A DNA stretch of 64,000 bases, taken from positions 154,365,434-154,429,433 of the forward strand of contig CM066727.1 of NCBI GenBank assembly GCA_033961575.1, given 5' to 3'. The first letter of the stretch is position 1. The number at the start of each line of letters is the position of its first letter. The notes beneath the pieces are model-generated. The model had not been told where the DNA came from, ran no database searches, and worked only from the letters and a program-made list of their open reading frames with translations. The translations under genes were made by a program, and so were the position numbers. This stretch comes from Aselliscus stoliczkanus (Eukaryota; Chordata; Mammalia; Chiroptera; Hipposideridae). This document shows, in pieces, positions 1-10,474 of this stretch.

Positions 1-110
1 AAAACCTGAAGATTTCATATTACCTGATTTCAAGACTTGCTAGAAGGAATCAAGAGAGTGTGCTTTTGGTGAAAGGATAGACACATAGAGGTCAATGGAA
101 CATAGTCTGT
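1..110 (+). mobile_element. L1 fragment (ORF2 region)
   Basis: Matches the L1 segment around acacatagaggtcaatggaaca, cut by the window edge. Old and diverged. Confidence 0.6.
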
Positions 111-479
111 ATGAAATCTATATTTTGAAAATTTGTCACGATTTACTTTATTGCCCAATATATTAATCTATTTTCATAAGCATGCGTTTGAGAAGAACTA
201 TTTCTAGCTGTGTATTCTACAGCGAATCTCATTGATAAGATACCCATTCCACACTTAAACATCTCTGAAATCAGTATGCATCTGGCCATGAATGGCATGT
301 CACAGTTTAGCAGGCAGTGTTTTCCTTAGTGGTACTTGAGAGAATAGTGTGCCGTACAGTCAGTGGTGGCTGACAGTGCTGAAATCCAGCACATTAGGTC
401 ATATTTTTTAATTGTTCAAACCTATGTCTTTAATGATTGTTTTCCTGCTTTTTGTTTCCATTATGAGTGGCATATTAAA

Positions 480-1010
480 AGTCTAAGATTGAGAATTTTC
501 CTTTCTCATTGTATTTCTACATTTTGCTGAACATCCTGATCCTGTATTAGGTGCTTTCAAGTTCAGATGTGTTTTATCTTCCAGGGGAATTGAACCTTTT
601 ATCATTTTATAGTGACCATCTTGGTCCCAAGTAATAATTTTCCCTTAAAAATCTACTTTGTTCAATATACATATAGCTATACCAGTGCTTTCCTTTGGCT
701 ACTATTTGGTGTAAATTTTTCCATGCTTTTACTTTCAACCTTACTGTGTCCTTATATTTTCGATTTACCCTTCATACACAACATATAGCTGGATTGTTTC
801 CTTTCAACATGACAATCTGGTATCTAACTAAAAAGCCCAGTGCATTTATTATGATTACTGATGATACACATAGATTTCTACCATTTTATTTTGGGCAATT
901 TGTCCTGTTTCTTTTCTCTCCTTTCTTGTCTTTTGGATTGATGAGTATTTTTACTGGGTATAGATTTCTAGATGTTGTACGTGAATACTATAGTGAAAAG
1001 TAGAGGGCTC
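480..1010 (-). mobile_element. Old L1 fragment, antisense (ORF2 5' part)
   Basis: Plus-strand phrases such as tctactttgttcaatatac and catgcttttactttcaacc match the reverse complement of the L1 ORF2 endonuclease region. Frames are broken. Confidence 0.65.
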
Positions 1011-1183
1011 TTTTGTTCTTTTGTCATTTCCCCAAGAGGTTTGAGCTTGTGAAAGAAGACCCAGGTTTCATGTTTATCTGGTATCCTTCACCAAGTACAG
1101 TGCTTTGTACAGTTAATTCATAGAAATTGTATTTGATTACTTGGCAAAGAAGTGATGTAGCCTTTTTTCTTTTTAAAAATACA

Positions 1184-1336
1184 ATACCTTGATTTGCAAG
1201 CATAATTCGTTCCGGAAACAAACTACTCGTACTGCAAACTACTCATACTACCAAATTAAAATGTACAGAAATGTTTGCTCGTCTTGTGAAACACGCGCAA
1301 ACCAAGTTACTTGCAATCCAAGGTTTTATTGTATAT
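1184..1336. mobile_element. Candidate DNA-transposon MITE
   Basis: The ends are imperfect inverted repeats: accttgatttgcaagcata at the left, and ttacttgcaatccaaggt at the right. About 150 bp, non-coding. Family not identified with confidence. Confidence 0.45.
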
Positions 1337-1954
1337 TGTTAGAAAGTCTAAGTCAGTTTTGTTTGGTGTTTGATAAACTTAGTTTAAGTGTTATTTGCAG
1401 TGCTTTCTCAATTAAAAAAAATTTCCGTTGGCAAGAATCTTTTCCAGACATGATATTAAATTCTAAGAATTGTCAGTTGGAAATAAAAAATGCTTTGATG
1501 CTCAGTTGTTTTCTAAAAAAAGTATTAAATTACCATAGCTAACGTCCTAAGTTTTCTTTGGTCTACTTGATCTTTCCTTTAGAAAATGGTCTATTATTAA
1601 AGTACCATTTATGAGTGTCTATAAAAGAAACTATTATACAATCTGACATGGACTATTTATGGATTCATGCAGTAAATATATAAACATTTAATTAATAACA
1701 GTGGTTTCCTTTAGGGAGGGAAATTGGATTATGGCAAGGTGGGAGTTCATCTGTGTATTTTTCCTCAGAAAAAGATCTGAAGATAAAATATTAACACTTA
1801 TTAATTCTGGATAGTGGGTGTACAACAATTTGATGTAACTAGTGTAGTTTTCTATATAAAGTTTGTGAACTTCTGTGATTTTAAAATGGAGGTTGCCATC
1901 TAGTGGACACATTTAAACAGAATTTAAATTTTTTTTTATAATGGATAAAGATAC

Positions 1955-2130
1955 AGCAGGTCCTTGAATAATGTCTTTTGTTCATTGTACTTTCATTCTA
2001 TTGTTGATGAGATGCTGTAAGTACTTAACTCTTGTTTATATCAATTAGCCTATAGTAAAACTGGTTTTAGTATACATTGTTTTGCTTGAAGTCAGAACCC
2101 ATTGGCATTAAATGAGGACTCACTGTACAA
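1955..2130. mobile_element. Candidate DNA-transposon MITE
   Basis: The ends caggtccttgaataatg and attaaatgaggactcactgt look like degraded inverted termini of a mammalian Tc/pogo-type MITE. About 175 bp. Confidence 0.4.
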
Positions 2131-2179
2131 TGAAACAAAGCTTTTCAGACTCTTCAACAACACAGATAAGAGAGAAGGT

Positions 2180-2430
2180 ATATTCTGGTGGCTAAGGCCA
2201 CAAACTATGGAGATGATCAGACCTAGGTCTGAACCCTAGTTTTTTTGTGTGTGTGTTTTTTTTGAGGGCAGTGTTACTGGCCCTCACATGTGGGATCCGA
2301 ACCGGGGCCGCCAGCATCCCAAGCCAGCTCCTAACCACCGCGCCACTTGGCCGGTACTGAACCCTGGTTTTATTTAATGTGTGAACTTGTTAAAAGTATC
2401 AAACCTCCGTGCCTTAGTAAATTTGAACCC
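2180..2430 (+). mobile_element. MIR fragment split by a SINE
   Basis: MIR-like ggctaaggcc...agacctaggtctgaaccc continues after the inserted SINE as gtgtgaacttgttaaaagtatcaaacctccgtgcct. Confidence 0.5.
2242..2354 (-). mobile_element. Short tRNA-head SINE
   Basis: Poly-T, gagggcagtgttactggccc, B-box-like ggatccgaaccgg and ggccggt end. Flanked by the duplication ctgaaccct(a/g)gtttt. Confidence 0.85.
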
Positions 2431-2589
2431 CAGACCCTTGTTCATTTAACAAACATGGAGCACCCCTGTGACCAAGTAAGCAATGCTCCAGACTGTGGGG
2501 ATACTGGAAGAGCACAAGAGTTTCCCCCTAGAGTTTAATAAAGTATGAGTTGTGAGTGGGAGTGGGGGAGAGACCACTATTTTAGGTTG

Positions 2590-2790
2590 AATGGTTAGAG
2601 ACCAGGTTTAAATCCCAGATCCCTAGTTACTAATGCTTATATAATCTTAGGCAAGTGCCAATCTTACAGGATGACATTAAAATCTAAGTTCTACAAGAAC
2701 TATAACACTGCCTTGTTCATCACTCTTTTCCTGGTAATGCTTGACATATGAAAGGCCTTCAATAAATATTTGCTGAATGAATGAATACCA
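2590..2790 (+). mobile_element. MIR element
   Basis: The core and the end aaaggccttcaataaatatttgctgaatgaatg are typical of MIR. Confidence 0.6.
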
Positions 2791-2799
2791 TACGCTTCT

Positions 2800-3810
2800 G
2801 GTGCATAGTTAACACCAGTTAATAACACACAGTTATTAAGAAAATAGTATGACTGTGTATATTATGTATACATATACCCCTGGATTTATAACAATTTAAA
2901 TTGATACATATATACATAACTTACCAGTTAACAACTGTTACATATTAAAGAGGCAGCAAACTAGTACATATATCAATTTTGAGGAAAAGGATCTCAACCA
3001 TGAAATGGCAAAGATGTGATCACTAGTGCCTACCTATCTATGCTGCAAAAAAAAAAAAAAATGACACTGATGAAGGCGATAGTCATGTTTAAAAAAAAAA
3101 AAAAAAGTTAAATGGCTTAAACCTTCCTCTAAATGACTACTCCTCAAAGATTCCTGTCAAACTTGCCCTAGAGCAGCCTTCTGAAAGCTATACACTTGAT
3201 GTAAGTGTTCCACTACTTTGCTTTATAGTAAAAACAAGCAGTATTTATTAAAAACAACCTACTTTATGAATAAATAATGTTAGATGACTACTGCAATTAG
3301 ATTTTGATATACTGTGACATTTTTTTGTTTTACTATAACCTGTGACTTTACTTTAAATTAACTTTCAAGCCCTTAGTCAAATTTCACTCTTTATATCATT
3401 TATAGCACCTTTTCTGGGAATGTGAACTGCCATTGTGACAACTATCTAATTCTAAGCCATAATACATTTTTTTAATATCTTTCCTATGTCTGCATATTTT
3501 AACTGGAGAAAAACACAGTTTTAACCAGTAACTTTGATATAATAATTGCTGAATGAGTAAACAAATATAGTAACATTTCTAAAGGTCTAACACATGCCCA
3601 TTCTTCATGCTCTGTTCAATATAATTAAAAGGATAGCTTTATTTTATATGCTCAAAATGTGTTCATGGGCAATGTATTTCCTCAATATTATATATAAATT
3701 GATAATGAATTTATGTAAAATAGTAAATTGAGTGAAGGAATAATTTCATTGGTCTATTAAATTTTTGAAGTCTAATTTCAAGTTTGGACTACAATTACCT
3801 TTAAAATTCC
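2800..3810. other. AT-rich sequence without recognised genes
   Basis: Two A-runs (3046-3060, 3091-3106) suggest ends of decayed retroposons. Nothing else recognised. Confidence 0.5.
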
Positions 3811-3922
3811 GGCCGGCCGAGTGGCGCCGTGGTTAAGTGCTTGTTTGGGACGCCAGTGGCCCCGGTTTGGATCCCACATATGAGGGCCAGTGACACTGCC
3901 CTCAAAAAATAAAAAAAAATAA
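3811..3922 (+). mobile_element. Short tRNA-head SINE
   Basis: Starts ggccggccgagtggcgcc and ends ctgccctcaaaaaataaaa. Flanked by taaaattcc repeats. Confidence 0.88.
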
Positions 3923-3929
3923 AATTCCT

Positions 3930-4399
3930 TAAGCCCTATATTGAATTCAAAATAGAAAAACACCTCGGAATAATATGGTATGCACTCCTCCGAGACTTGC
4001 TCGTGTCCGTTACATACAGGTAGGCCAGGTAACCTGATCTAGTGAGCAAGGCCCTACACCGAAGTCTGCGGGCAGTGCCGAGTTTAGAAATATTTGTGGA
4101 TGTCCCGCTGTTAAGGCACTAGGAGCTAGACTATCTTTACTGCAGCCATGCAGAACATTTACCCTTTTAAAAAACTCCTGAAGTAACCCAGTGACGCTTT
4201 ACCTCTTTCTATTCTTCAAACCTAATAGATCCCACTAGTGATCAAACTTGTTTTTCCTTTTTATAAACTGCTGCCAAATAAACGGAGTCTCAATTTAAAA
4301 GACCCTGTTAATAAAATTTTTCATTAGGATTAATCACAAATTTATCAACCGGATTAAGATTTCTATGCAGCTGGCTCCTTAACCATGTCCTAAACATTT
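3930..4399. other. Non-coding sequence left of the 3' UTR
   Basis: A locally CpG-containing stretch (3960-4150) resembles no repeat I know. No open frame of note. Confidence 0.4.
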
Positions 4400-5919
4400 T
4401 TAGAAAAAGTTTCGCTATCTTGAATTTATTATAATTGGTTCTGAGTCAAAATATACAAGCATAGTCCCTCTTAAAATAGACTTTAAGCCAGAATTATAAA
4501 TTTATCCTCATTTTAAAGCTAGAAACGCATTATACTTATTATAATTAACAAAATGGCTATCAGGAAGCTTGTCATTTACATATCAAGCAATATATTTTAC
4601 ATTCAGCAAACTTAATGTTATCAAATGTCCTTTAATTTTGTAGACAATATGACACATATTGTATAAGAAGCGCACAACAGCTTTGCAGTACAATTTCAAA
4701 GTGTATACTAATTGGAATACAGAGGTTAAACACTGGTGTACTGACAGCATTTTTGAACTTTGGATAAACTGCATACAAAACTTAGAATTCAAATATTAAT
4801 ATTAGCCAATCTGGAAACTACACTTCCCATAATATAAAAATGATACTTTCAGATGCAAAATATTTTTTTCACTAAACTATATAAACATTTAAAATAATCA
4901 TTAAAAACTCAACTTTAGAATTTATAAAGATTAGCTATAAAAATATATTGGCAGTCACTTTTATAAATGTACCATTCACTACATTACAAAATAGTCTCTA
5001 ACATAAAATGGCTTTAATAACTGTACTATTTTAGAATCTGATAAACCTTACATTAAATCGATTATAAAATCCTCTTGGAAAACTTTGGTATGCATCTTCG
5101 GAAGGTTTTAAAAAATACTCTAATATCACCTCAAGGGCCTGTAAACATTCCATTCTATTAAAGCACAACATAAGTAATGTATATTCAACTGCATACAGGA
5201 TATAGAATCAAAAAACAATTATATCTTTGTAGAAAATCATTAGAATTCCCAGAATAACCAAAAAACAAACTATTTAAAAGTATCCATTCTGATTTAAAAA
5301 TATTACAAAGTCACCCCACTCCATTCATGGACCTTAGGACAAAGCCTCAAAAACAGTTTAACCCAGTCTCAAAAGTCTCTCGAGTCCAATAAACAACCTT
5401 AAAAATGCATTTAAAAACTTCACAATAGAATAAGTATATGTAATCAGACATAATTTATATATTTAATTATGTATTAGCTCTTATTTTATATTTGTAATTT
5501 AGAATGTATCAGCAGAAATAAAATACACACACACAACTGAAAAAAGTAAGTTTTAGGAAACAGTAAGAAATGCAAATCTATGAGGTAAATTGATTTATTT
5601 TTTAAAATTCAATTTACCAAATTTTATCTATGATTTTTAGATTATTGACTGATTGTTATTTAGAAAATTCAAACTGATGAAAGTTCATTTCCTGCTTCTT
5701 GAATATGTTTAATTTTTAGAGCTTCCAGTTGTGCCAGTAACTTCCTTGAGGTCATTTTCCACTTTATCCTCTGTCATCAGATCTCTTGCATAAGATATTT
5801 GAGTTGTGAAAGCCTAAATAAAAGCTTCATTTTTGACCTTTTAATTTATAAAACTCCACTAAAAAGAAAAAAAATCCATCTAATTCTTAGACAAGTCCAC
5901 AAAATATCGTCTTTAAGAA
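4400..5919 (-). other. ATF1: Probable ATF1 3' UTR
   Basis: AT-rich sequence, free of recognisable young repeats, continues from the stop codon. Minus-strand AATAAA hexamers lie at 5599-5594 and 4430-4425. The distal one would give a 3' UTR of about 1.5 kb, in line with the mRNA size I remember for human ATF1. The first SINE left of the gene is at 3811. The exact end is inferred. Confidence 0.55.
4425..4430 (-). terminator. Candidate distal ATF1 poly(A) signal (AATAAA)
   Basis: Canonical hexamer on the gene strand about 1.5 kb past the stop codon. A second hexamer at 5594-5599 could give a short 3' UTR. Choosing between them needs 3'-end reads. Confidence 0.4.
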
Positions 5920-6064
5920 TCAAACACTTTTATGGGAATAAAGATCCTTCAAAGTTTTTAACTCTTCTATTAGAGTTTTATTTTGATTTTCCAGGACTGC
6001 AACTCGATTTTCGAGGCATTTCACATATTCTTTCTTCTTTCTGCGACACTCTCGAGCAGCTTCT
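5920..6064 (-). CDS. ATF1: ATF1 exon 7, coding part (bZIP) and stop
   Basis: The acceptor tgcttatatttag is followed by AGAAGCTGCT, giving [17 protein letters not shown], then the leucine zipper beginning [19 protein letters not shown] and ending DLYSHKSV with TGA at 5922-5920. It holds most of the DNA-contacting basic region and all of the dimerising zipper. Human ATF1 ends DLYSNKSV, so there is one N-to-H change. The exon continues into the 3' UTR. Confidence 0.97.
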
Positions 6065-9000
6065 CTAAATATAAGCATTAAAAACCAATGTTAGAAAAAA
6101 ATTCACCTTCTTTAAACAGTAAATGCACTTTAGTAATTTTCCCTCATCATCTTTTTTTTTTTCAAAGTTGCAGAAAAGGACAGTTTATTAGAAGAAAAAA
6201 TACATTTCGAAGAAGCAGAAGCAGGCCCGAGCAGTAGAGAGTGACTCAAGGGTCATTATTAGAAGAGAAAGTACACTCCCTGGTCATCTTTCCTCATTAA
6301 AAAAATTAAGGATATATATATGTATATATGAGTGTATGTATATGTGTGTGTGTGTGTGTGTGTATATGTGTATATATATACATACACACCTTCAGTGTGG
6401 AATTCAGTTTTGGCAAATGCATGTACCTGTGTAACCCACACACCTACCAAGACAGAACATTTTTATTGCCCCAGAAAATTCCCTCCGGCCCATTCCTGGT
6501 CAATCCTCTCCTCAAGCTGTTCTGCTCTGATCACCATAGATGAAGTTTTTCCTAATCTAGGACTTCATGTAACAGTTATACAGTATGGAGTATTGTGTGT
6601 GGTCTCCTTTCACTCTGTGTATTTTTGAGGCTCATCCATGTTGCTGCACGCTAGTTTGTTCCTTTATATTTTGGGGCATATTCCATTGTTGTATGAATAT
6701 CATCAATTTGTTGATCCTTTCTCTTGGGCTGTTTATCGTTTTAGCTGCTATGCATGCTTGTGCCAGTCGCTTTGTGAAAATGTCCCATTTCTCTTGGATA
6801 AATACCAAGGAGTGAAATTTATGGGTCCTCTTGTAATTAATTTTTATTTATTGAGCTTTAATTACAAACAGTGATTGATAATCAGTTTTGTACATGTCCT
6901 CTTAGAATATTTCTATGAAGTCACATGTAAGTTTTATACACAATAGATAGAAGTATTTTTTATACCATATACTGTATTGACTATTTTTTATACTGTATAT
7001 TGTAGATATTATCTGCAACTTGCTTTTTAACACTGTTTTAATATTTCTGTGTTGGTACACAGATTTTTGCCATATAGATATTTTGTTGTTAATTAACTTT
7101 CATTTCCCAAACTACTAGTGAGCTTGAGCATCTTTTCAAAAGTTTATTGGTTTTTTGGATCTGCTCTTATGTAAACTGCCTATTTATACCTTTTGTCCCT
7201 TCATACTTTTTGTCCATTTTACAATTAGAAGTTATCAGAAAGACAAACAACTTAATGCACAGCTCTCTGTACATTGCACATATTAATCCTTTACCTGTTT
7301 TTACCTTCTTTTCTAATCTATCACTTGACTTCCAATATTCTTGTGCCATAAATGCCTTTTTTTAGTCTTTTTTTCTTGGCTTAGATTAAAATGTTATACA
7401 CTCTATGTTTCCCTCTAAATTTTATTTTAAAGACTTTATTGCTTAATTTTCTCAATTAAGTGTTTAATCTATCTGGAATTACTTTTGTACATGGTATAAA
7501 AAATAGGAGTCCAATTTAATTTTCTTCCAAATGTGGAGTTGATTGTGTATCTTTTATTAAACAAGCCTTCCTTTACAAGTGCACTTAACTAGCACAACAA
7601 GCTACTTCTGGCCTGTCTACGCCACTTGCTAATGTTACTGTCTGCATCTTGGCTGATAACTAAGTTTTGATTACAGTGGTTTTAGAGTCGTTTCAATGCC
7701 TTACAAGACAAATGACCTCTTTCTGCTCTTGACCATTCTTGGATACTTATTTCTTTCATGTGAACTTTTAGCTTACTTTGTTCAATTTTATAAAGATCTA
7801 TAGAGAATCATGTTAAATTTATATTTGAATTTTGTTAAAGTTAACATTTTATATTAACTGTCTTCATCAAAAAACATAGTATTTTTCTATTTGTTCAGAT
7901 ACTATTGGGTTGTTGGAAAAGTCATGGCATATTTTTTCTGTGTTTTTCATTGCAAAAATGCATCATGACTTTTCCAACAACCAATATTTCATCTCTCAAT
8001 AAGATTTAAAAAATATGGATCCTATGCCTTTCCTGATAAATTTACTAAGTATTTAAAGATTTTTGTCATTAATGTAATAATACCTTCCATTATTTTCAAG
8101 ATGGTAATTCATAGTAGAAAAACAATTACTACATTTCCTTATAAATTACTGTAGTTTAAAAAATTTTTATGAAGTAGTACACACAAAAGTATGTCATATA
8201 AATGTAAATTATGTAGCTAATAAAATGATTACATGTAGACTCAATACCCAACTTCTTAAGAGAAAATATTCAACTCTAATTGAAAAGTAAAACAATTAAA
8301 AAAAGGACCAAAAAATAACACTAAACTTAATTGTAAACCTAACACTAACCCTAATTCATATTTAATTCTAACCTCAAAGCTAACTTCAACCCTAATCCAA
8401 ACCTAACCTTAACTCAAAAGCTAACACTAACCCTTACCATAGACCATACTCTAACCCTAATACTAACATTAAACCTATTTGAAATCCAAACCCTAACTGC
8501 AAATCTAACTCTAACCCTAAACCTCAGCCTAAAGCACAAACCCTAATTCAAGCCCAAATCCTAACCTTAATGCATAAACTCAAACCTAACCCTACCTAAC
8601 CCTAACCCCAATCCCTGAACTAAAGCTAACTAATGCTAACCCAAATCCTAAACCTAATCACGAAGCCAATCGGAAGCCTACCCTCAACCTAAACACTAAG
8701 CCTAATTCAAAATGAGACCTAACCCTAACCCAGCCCTTATCCTAGTCCTAAATCTAACCAGAACCCTAATTTAAATTAAACCCTAACCTCAGAGCTAACT
8801 CTAACCCTAACCATAAACCCACCTTAACTCACTAGCTAACCCTAAAGAGAGAGAGAATGAATACGTGTACTGCTGAAGGACCTTCTATGCTATTCCAATC
8901 TCTGGCTCTTACCCAGAAGCAAGTACTAGCTTCAACCTTTTGCTTATTTTTATAGTTTTAGTACATATATGTATGCCCCTAAATTATAGATCCTTTAGTT

Positions 9001-10443
9001 TGCTTATTTTCTAAAATATGTTGTGAAATATCACACTTTATGTATTCTGTTGCAACTTGCTTTTTCACCGAACTTTATTTTTCTAATATTTATTCATGTT
9101 AAATTGGTCGTTCATTTAATTACAAATGAACATCACACTGTAGGAATACTGTTGTATAAATACAAAATACACAATTTATGTACCCATTTTGTTATTTATA
9201 GTTACTTGGGGCTGTTTCCTGATTTCTTCTGCTGTGAACATTTTTATGCATACTTCCTACAAGTCTCTCTCAGTCACACACACAGAGTGAAACAGCAGCG
9301 TCGCAGAGCATATCCAGGTCAACTATACAAGATAAGGCCAATTAATTTCCAAAGTGGCTACACCAATTTACACCCCCAGAAGCAATACACGAGTTCCATT
9401 GTTCCAAATCCTTGCCAGCTCCTGGTTAGACTTTAAGATTTTCCCCAACTGGTTGAGGATCAAGGGTATCTAAGTGTGTGGTGTTAATTTGCATTTCTTT
9501 AATTACTGATAATGGTAAGCAATCTTTCATGATTATTAACTATGTGTGTTTTCTGAGAAATGCCTATGTATGTATTTTGCCAAATTTTTTTCTGTTGGGT
9601 TGTAGTTTTCTTACTAATTTTAGATCTTTGTATTTTTTTCAAACAAATCTTTTTTAGTTAGATATGTTACAAGTATCTTCTATAGGTTTGAAGTTTATGT
9701 TTTCACTTGCTTTCTGTTATCTTCTGGTGGACAGAAGTTATGTTGATCTCAATGCTAATATCACACTAATTACCAGAGCTTTAAATAAAACTTGGTATGT
9801 CCTCACCTGATTCTTGTCTGGAATATTTTGGCTGTTCTTGGCCCTTTACTCTTCTATAAATTTTAGAATCAACTTGTCAAGTTCTTCAAACAACCTGTTT
9901 GGGTTTTGATTGGGACTGCATTGAATCTATGGATCAATTGGGGGAAAAATAGTCATCTTTATAATACTGAGTTTCCAAATGTGTGGACATAGTATATTTC
10001 TCCATTTATATCTAGCAACCTTAAAAACTCATTACTTTTAATAATTTTTTTGTAAGTTCATTTGGGGTATTTTTATATTAAGCAATCATAAAACAGTAAT
10101 AGTTTTACTTCTTTCATTTAAATCCCTATATCCGCCCCCCCTTTCCTGTTAAATGGCAAGGGAGGGTTTCCAGTACAAACTGGTTCTTTTTTAAACTTTC
10201 AAATAAATAGTTTGTAGATGATTCTCCTAGATATTCTAAGTGGATGAATATATCCTTGCTAATAATAACAGCTTTGTTTTTCAATTTTTATCATTTTTAT
10301 AGTCTCTTGATCTTTGATTTTCTATGACATCCTTTTTTTTCTTTAAATATATATACTGTTAGGTGGCAGGATGGCTCAGCTAAATATAAATATAAATATA
10401 AATATAAATATAAATATAAATATAAATATAAATATAAATATAA

Positions 10444-10474
<31 letters not shown>

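Noticed and set aside
3811..3880. True tRNA genes at the many ggccgagtgg...ggttcggatcc sequences
   Set aside because: They have A- and B-box-like blocks but no complete cloverleaf or acceptor stem. They are SINE heads with A-tails and target duplications.
1..5900. A second gene (a TMPRSS12-type neighbour) left of ATF1
   Set aside because: In human another gene lies downstream of ATF1, but no exon with splice sites and recognisable protein could be found in this part of the window.
6259..6628. Frames over the TG/TA microsatellite
   Set aside because: Translation of a simple repeat (alternating Tyr/Thr/His or Val/Cys).
8315..8846. CRISPR-like array
   Set aside because: Units are short and continuous with no regular spacers, in mammalian DNA. 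It is a telomere-like tandem repeat.
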